A DNA stretch of 8,889 nucleotides, from contig CAIVDB010000041.1 of assembly GCA_903904545.1 (NCBI GenBank), positions 1-8,889 of the forward strand, written 5' to 3'. The stretch is from an uncultured bacterium. Its GTDB lineage: Bacteria > Patescibacteria > JAEDAM01 > Absconditabacterales > Absconditicoccaceae. The notes under the pieces are model-generated. The model had not been told where the DNA came from, did no database searches, and worked only from the letters and a program-made list of their open reading frames with translations. Made by a program: the position numbers and the translations under genes. This document shows, piece after piece, positions 7,032 to 8,889 of this stretch; the first letter of the stretch is position 1, and every line of letters begins with the position of its first letter.

Positions 7032-7961
7032 ATGAGCAAAAAAATAACAACACCGAAGACTATCCTTTGAGAGAAAGGAGAAGACAAAAAAAACATAATC
7101 CAGACAACAAATGATAATTTTCTCAAAACCATGAAGGACATCCCAGATGAGGCAAAAGCCAGAATCAGAGAATTTTTAGAAAATATGAAACAACTACAAA
7201 GAGGGGAAATAATAGATATTCTTCAATCATATATAGATAATCCTCAAATAGCGTTGGGTCTTTCAACAGATCCCAAAACTCCTTCTAGGATTATCGAACA
7301 GATAGCTCTCTGTTCTAAATACAGTAAGGCAAGAAATACTGCCATCACTAGAATGGTTAGTGGCGAATATGTTAATTATTCACAAGAAGCGTTTCAGCAA
7401 TTGTTGGATCTTTGGAAACAAGAGAATCCAGAAATTATGAAGTTTGGAGATTGTTATTCTTCTGAATACGAACATACGATATGATATCCGCTTGCATGTT
7501 GAGATCATACACCTTATCGAATACGTGAAAGGATAGCTATTGATTCAAATGTGCATCAAACACAAGATATGGTAATTGGAAAGCTGATAAATGATGATGA
7601 GCATAAATATCCAAGAAAAACCTATAATGACATTTTAAAGAGATTACAACAGAGGATAGACAATTCTAAAGGCATACGAGCAGCATTAAATCTCTGTAGT
7701 ATCATATTGAAATGAAAATACACACCACTAAATGTGCTGGAGAGGACAATCATTTGAGCACGTCACTTCTACAATATCAATGAATGAATACACACAGAAG
7801 GATGTTTGGAGAACTTGGTAAATAATGATAGAAATCAATACATCACAAAATCATTACTTCAAGACATATCCAAAGAAGTTAATAGCAACAATATAAAGAG
7901 GATAAGATCAATGAGAGATTCACGTCCTGATCCAGTACCACGTACAAACAATAAGTGGTAA
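7032..7961 (+). CDS. Hypothetical helical-repeat-like protein, 309 residues (recoded)
   Basis: The frame runs from ATG 7032 to TAA 7959-7961, reading six TGA codons as Gly (13, 151, 157, 228, 242, 252) and two CGA codons as Trp. After a Lys-rich, probably disordered N-terminus (1-30) the protein appears all-helical. Segments such as DNPQIALGLSTDPKTPSRII (about 68-87) and LNVLERTIIGARHFYNI resemble, in a loose way, the N-P-x-x-P helical repeats of leucine-rich-repeat-variant or HEAT-like proteins. This is an impression only, not a family assignment. The C-terminus is basic (KRIRSMRDSRPDPVPR). No catalytic motif, signal peptide or membrane segment is seen. It is the last of three same-strand unknown genes and is followed at once by a terminator. 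MKDIP followed by a charged helix also occurs in the 250-residue protein, but is too short to show relationship. Confidence 0.75.
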
Positions 7962-7970
7962 AAAATTTAT

Positions 7971-7999
7971 AAAAAACTCTGCTACGGTGGAGTTTTTTT
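7971..7999 (+). terminator. Terminator, potentially bidirectional
   Basis: AAAAAACTC (7971-7979) pairs with GAGTTTTTT (7990-7998) in a 9-bp stem around a 10-base loop, with a seven-T run on the plus strand ten bases after the 309-residue gene's stop. The minus strand also has T-runs beyond the stem, so it could stop transcription from either side. Confidence 0.8.
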
Positions 8000-8037
8000 G
8001 TTGTAACTTTTTAGCAACGCATTTCATTAAATAAATA

Positions 8038-8065
8038 TTGAAATTTTGTAGGGAATACATATGAT
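8038..8065 (+). promoter_or_regulatory. Candidate promoter of the acetyltransferase leader
   Basis: TTGAAA (8038-8043) and TATGAT (8060-8065) are separated by 16 bases. Transcription from here would start near 8072 and yield a leader of about 165 bases before the terminator at 8200-8236. Confidence 0.4.
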
Positions 8066-8094
8066 TCCATTACTTTAGTATCCACTATTCTTTC

Positions 8095-8175
8095 ATGAAA
8101 ATGATTCCACAGATAGGATATACTACATATCTCTACTACTTCAAAAGTAGGAAGGATTTTTCGTATTGGAGATAG
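8095..8175 (+). CDS. Putative 26-residue aromatic-rich leader peptide
   Basis: The frame starts MKMIPQIGYTTYLYYFK and ends at TAG, with five Tyr, two Phe and one Trp in 26 residues. Its Tyr/Phe codon cluster lies on the 5' arm of the hairpin that would compete with an antiterminator upstream of the acetyltransferase gene. No Shine-Dalgarno sequence is present, which is usual in this window. It contains no TGA, CGA or CGG, so the recoding does not affect it. A frame of this length can occur by chance, and the case depends on the RNA structures around it. Confidence 0.25.
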   Translation: MKMIPQIGYTTYLYYFKSRKDFSYWR

Positions 8176-8199
8176 ACCAAAACTCTCGATTACCATAAA

Positions 8200-8236
8200 C
8201 CTTCCTTGAAACCAAAAGGGAGGCTTTTTTATTTTT
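8200..8236 (+). terminator. Intrinsic terminator 15 bases before the acetyltransferase start
   Basis: CCTTCCTT (8200-8207) pairs with AAGGGAGG (8216-8223) in an 8-bp stem with one T-G wobble and an 8-base loop, followed by CTTTTTTATTTTT. Its place directly before ATG 8252 suggests conditional termination rather than the end of a gene. Confidence 0.65.
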
Positions 8237-8251
8237 AAATGATTACAACAA

Positions 8252-8889
8252 ATGAAAACAACACTCCAAGGAATAACCATTGATATCATAGATCTTACTG
8301 ACAATATGATTCCCACACTCTCGGAGACGCTGAGTGAATGGCAGACTAATGAACAATTTCTTAGATTCATCAAAGAGAAACCTATGTCGCCCCAAGAAAA
8401 TATGCAGGTCATTACGAAGACACTAGCCCAGGGGGAAAATATTTACAAAGTCATCCTGGAAGACACTCAAGAGAAAATAATCTGATGCATTCTCTTCGAT
8501 ACCCTTGATGCGAGGGAAAATTCTTTAGAATCTTACACAAGGATTGATCCCAACTTTAGTAAGAAATGATTTGGGACTCAATGTAGAAGAAAAATCATTT
8601 CAGACATTTTGCTATGAGGAGATATTGAGAAGATTGTTTCCTGGCATTCTGCATGGAATACCGCAAGCCTTATTATCAACAAAAGAGCCTGATTTAGATT
8701 GGTAGACTTTGTGCCTGATCAAACGTTTTTGCCAAATATAGGGAAGATCACCGATGATTTCAAACGAGAGATAACGAAAGAAGATATCCTCAGAGAGGGG
8801 ACTATCGATATCATAAAAATGAATCACGATAAAGTGATCCTATGATTGAAGAAGTATAATCTATTAGAGTTACTCCATACAAGGGAATA
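8252..8889 (+). CDS. GNAT family N-acetyltransferase (RimJ/RimL-like), C-terminus beyond window
   Basis: The gene starts at ATG 8252 and is open to the right edge (212 codons visible). GNAT enzymes transfer acetyl from acetyl-CoA to amino groups of proteins or small molecules. The acetyl-CoA loop is seen as RIDPNFSKKGFGTQCRRK (about 97-114), with the GxG glycines at 106 and 108. The later conserved segment SAWNTASLIINKRAGF (about 133-148) matches the N-x-A-S...K-x-G-F motif of RimJ/RimL-type enzymes. Both G106 and G147 are encoded by TGA, as are residues 78, 122 and 198, so function requires UGA=Gly. One CGA, in FKWEIT, is read as Trp. The extra residues after about 155 suggest a C-terminal extension. 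No Shine-Dalgarno sequence is seen; a terminator sits just before the start. The family call is strong, the substrate unknown. Confidence 0.85.

Larger units (their letters stand above)
8072..8236 (+). ncRNA. Possible attenuator-type leader RNA upstream of the acetyltransferase gene
   Basis: The stretch between two terminators (8000-8251) holds no well-supported gene. On the plus strand it contains mutually exclusive pairings. Hairpin A is CTACTT/AAGTAG (8136-8150). An antiterminator can form by 7-bp pairing of AGGAAGG (8149-8155) with CCTTCCT (8200-8206). The terminator pairs CCTTCCTT (8200-8207) with AAGGGAGG (8216-8223). A 26-codon frame (ATG 8095 to TAG 8173-8175) crosses hairpin A and has four Tyr and one Phe codon within eight codons (8119-8142). 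That is the layout of ribosome-mediated attenuation, but it rests on inspection alone; no Shine-Dalgarno precedes the small frame. It may instead be an independent small RNA. Confidence 0.35.

Noticed and set aside
8011..8196. Minus-strand 61-residue frame (extendable to 8412) with GGAAGG before its ATG
   Set aside because: It could pair with the bidirectional terminator at 7971-7999, but its upstream part overlaps the acetyltransferase gene, the GGAAGG is explained by the plus-strand terminator stem, and no family or promoter is evident. The plus-strand leader explains more of the region, though this frame is not excluded.
1..8889. CRISPR arrays, insertion sequences, prophage genes
   Set aside because: No spaced direct repeats, transposase motifs, terminal inverted repeats or phage structural genes were found.

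Overview
The window is AT-rich and comes from a bacterium with a doubly altered genetic code. About 30 in-frame TGA codons fall inside otherwise intact reading frames, often at invariant glycines. CGA and CGG fall where conserved protein families carry invariant tryptophans, while true arginines are AGA, AGG or CGT. UGA=Gly is known from Absconditabacteria (SR1) and Gracilibacteria. CGA/CGG=Trp was, as I recall, predicted computationally for Absconditabacteria, so this is most probably an Absconditabacteria genome fragment. All proteins described here are read with TGA=Gly and CGA/CGG=Trp.

Layout. The minus strand (1-4604) carries a very large isoleucyl-tRNA synthetase gene (ileS, 4604 down to 478), followed after 24 bases by an M16-family zinc peptidase gene that runs off the left edge. 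The plus strand carries, in order: a small zinc-ribbon protein gene divergent from ileS (4755-5015) with its own terminator; a tRNA-like sequence (5166-5238) behind a promoter; three unrecognised protein genes (5269-6021, 6094-6987, 7032-7961) closed by a terminator that could work in both directions; a 200-base region that looks like an attenuator-type leader RNA (about 8072-8236); and a GNAT acetyltransferase gene cut by the right edge.

The most unusual item is the synthetase. Its IleRS core is complete from HIGH (HFGH) through the editing domain to KMSKS and the start of the anticodon-binding domain. It is interrupted by a Nudix hydrolase domain in the editing domain, a histidine-phosphatase domain between CP1 and the rest of the catalytic core, and a second, SixA-like histidine-phosphatase domain between KMSKS and the anticodon-binding helices. 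All three keep their key catalytic residues. The gene also has an apparent one-base frameshift exactly at the IleRS/Nudix junction and lacks the usual C-terminal extension. Together this is a roughly 1375-residue synthetase carrying three nucleotide- or phosphate-hydrolysing modules, which I do not recall as a described architecture.

No start codon in the window has a clear Shine-Dalgarno sequence. Three candidate promoters share TTGAC-N14-TATA spacing, which fits short-leader, SD-independent initiation.
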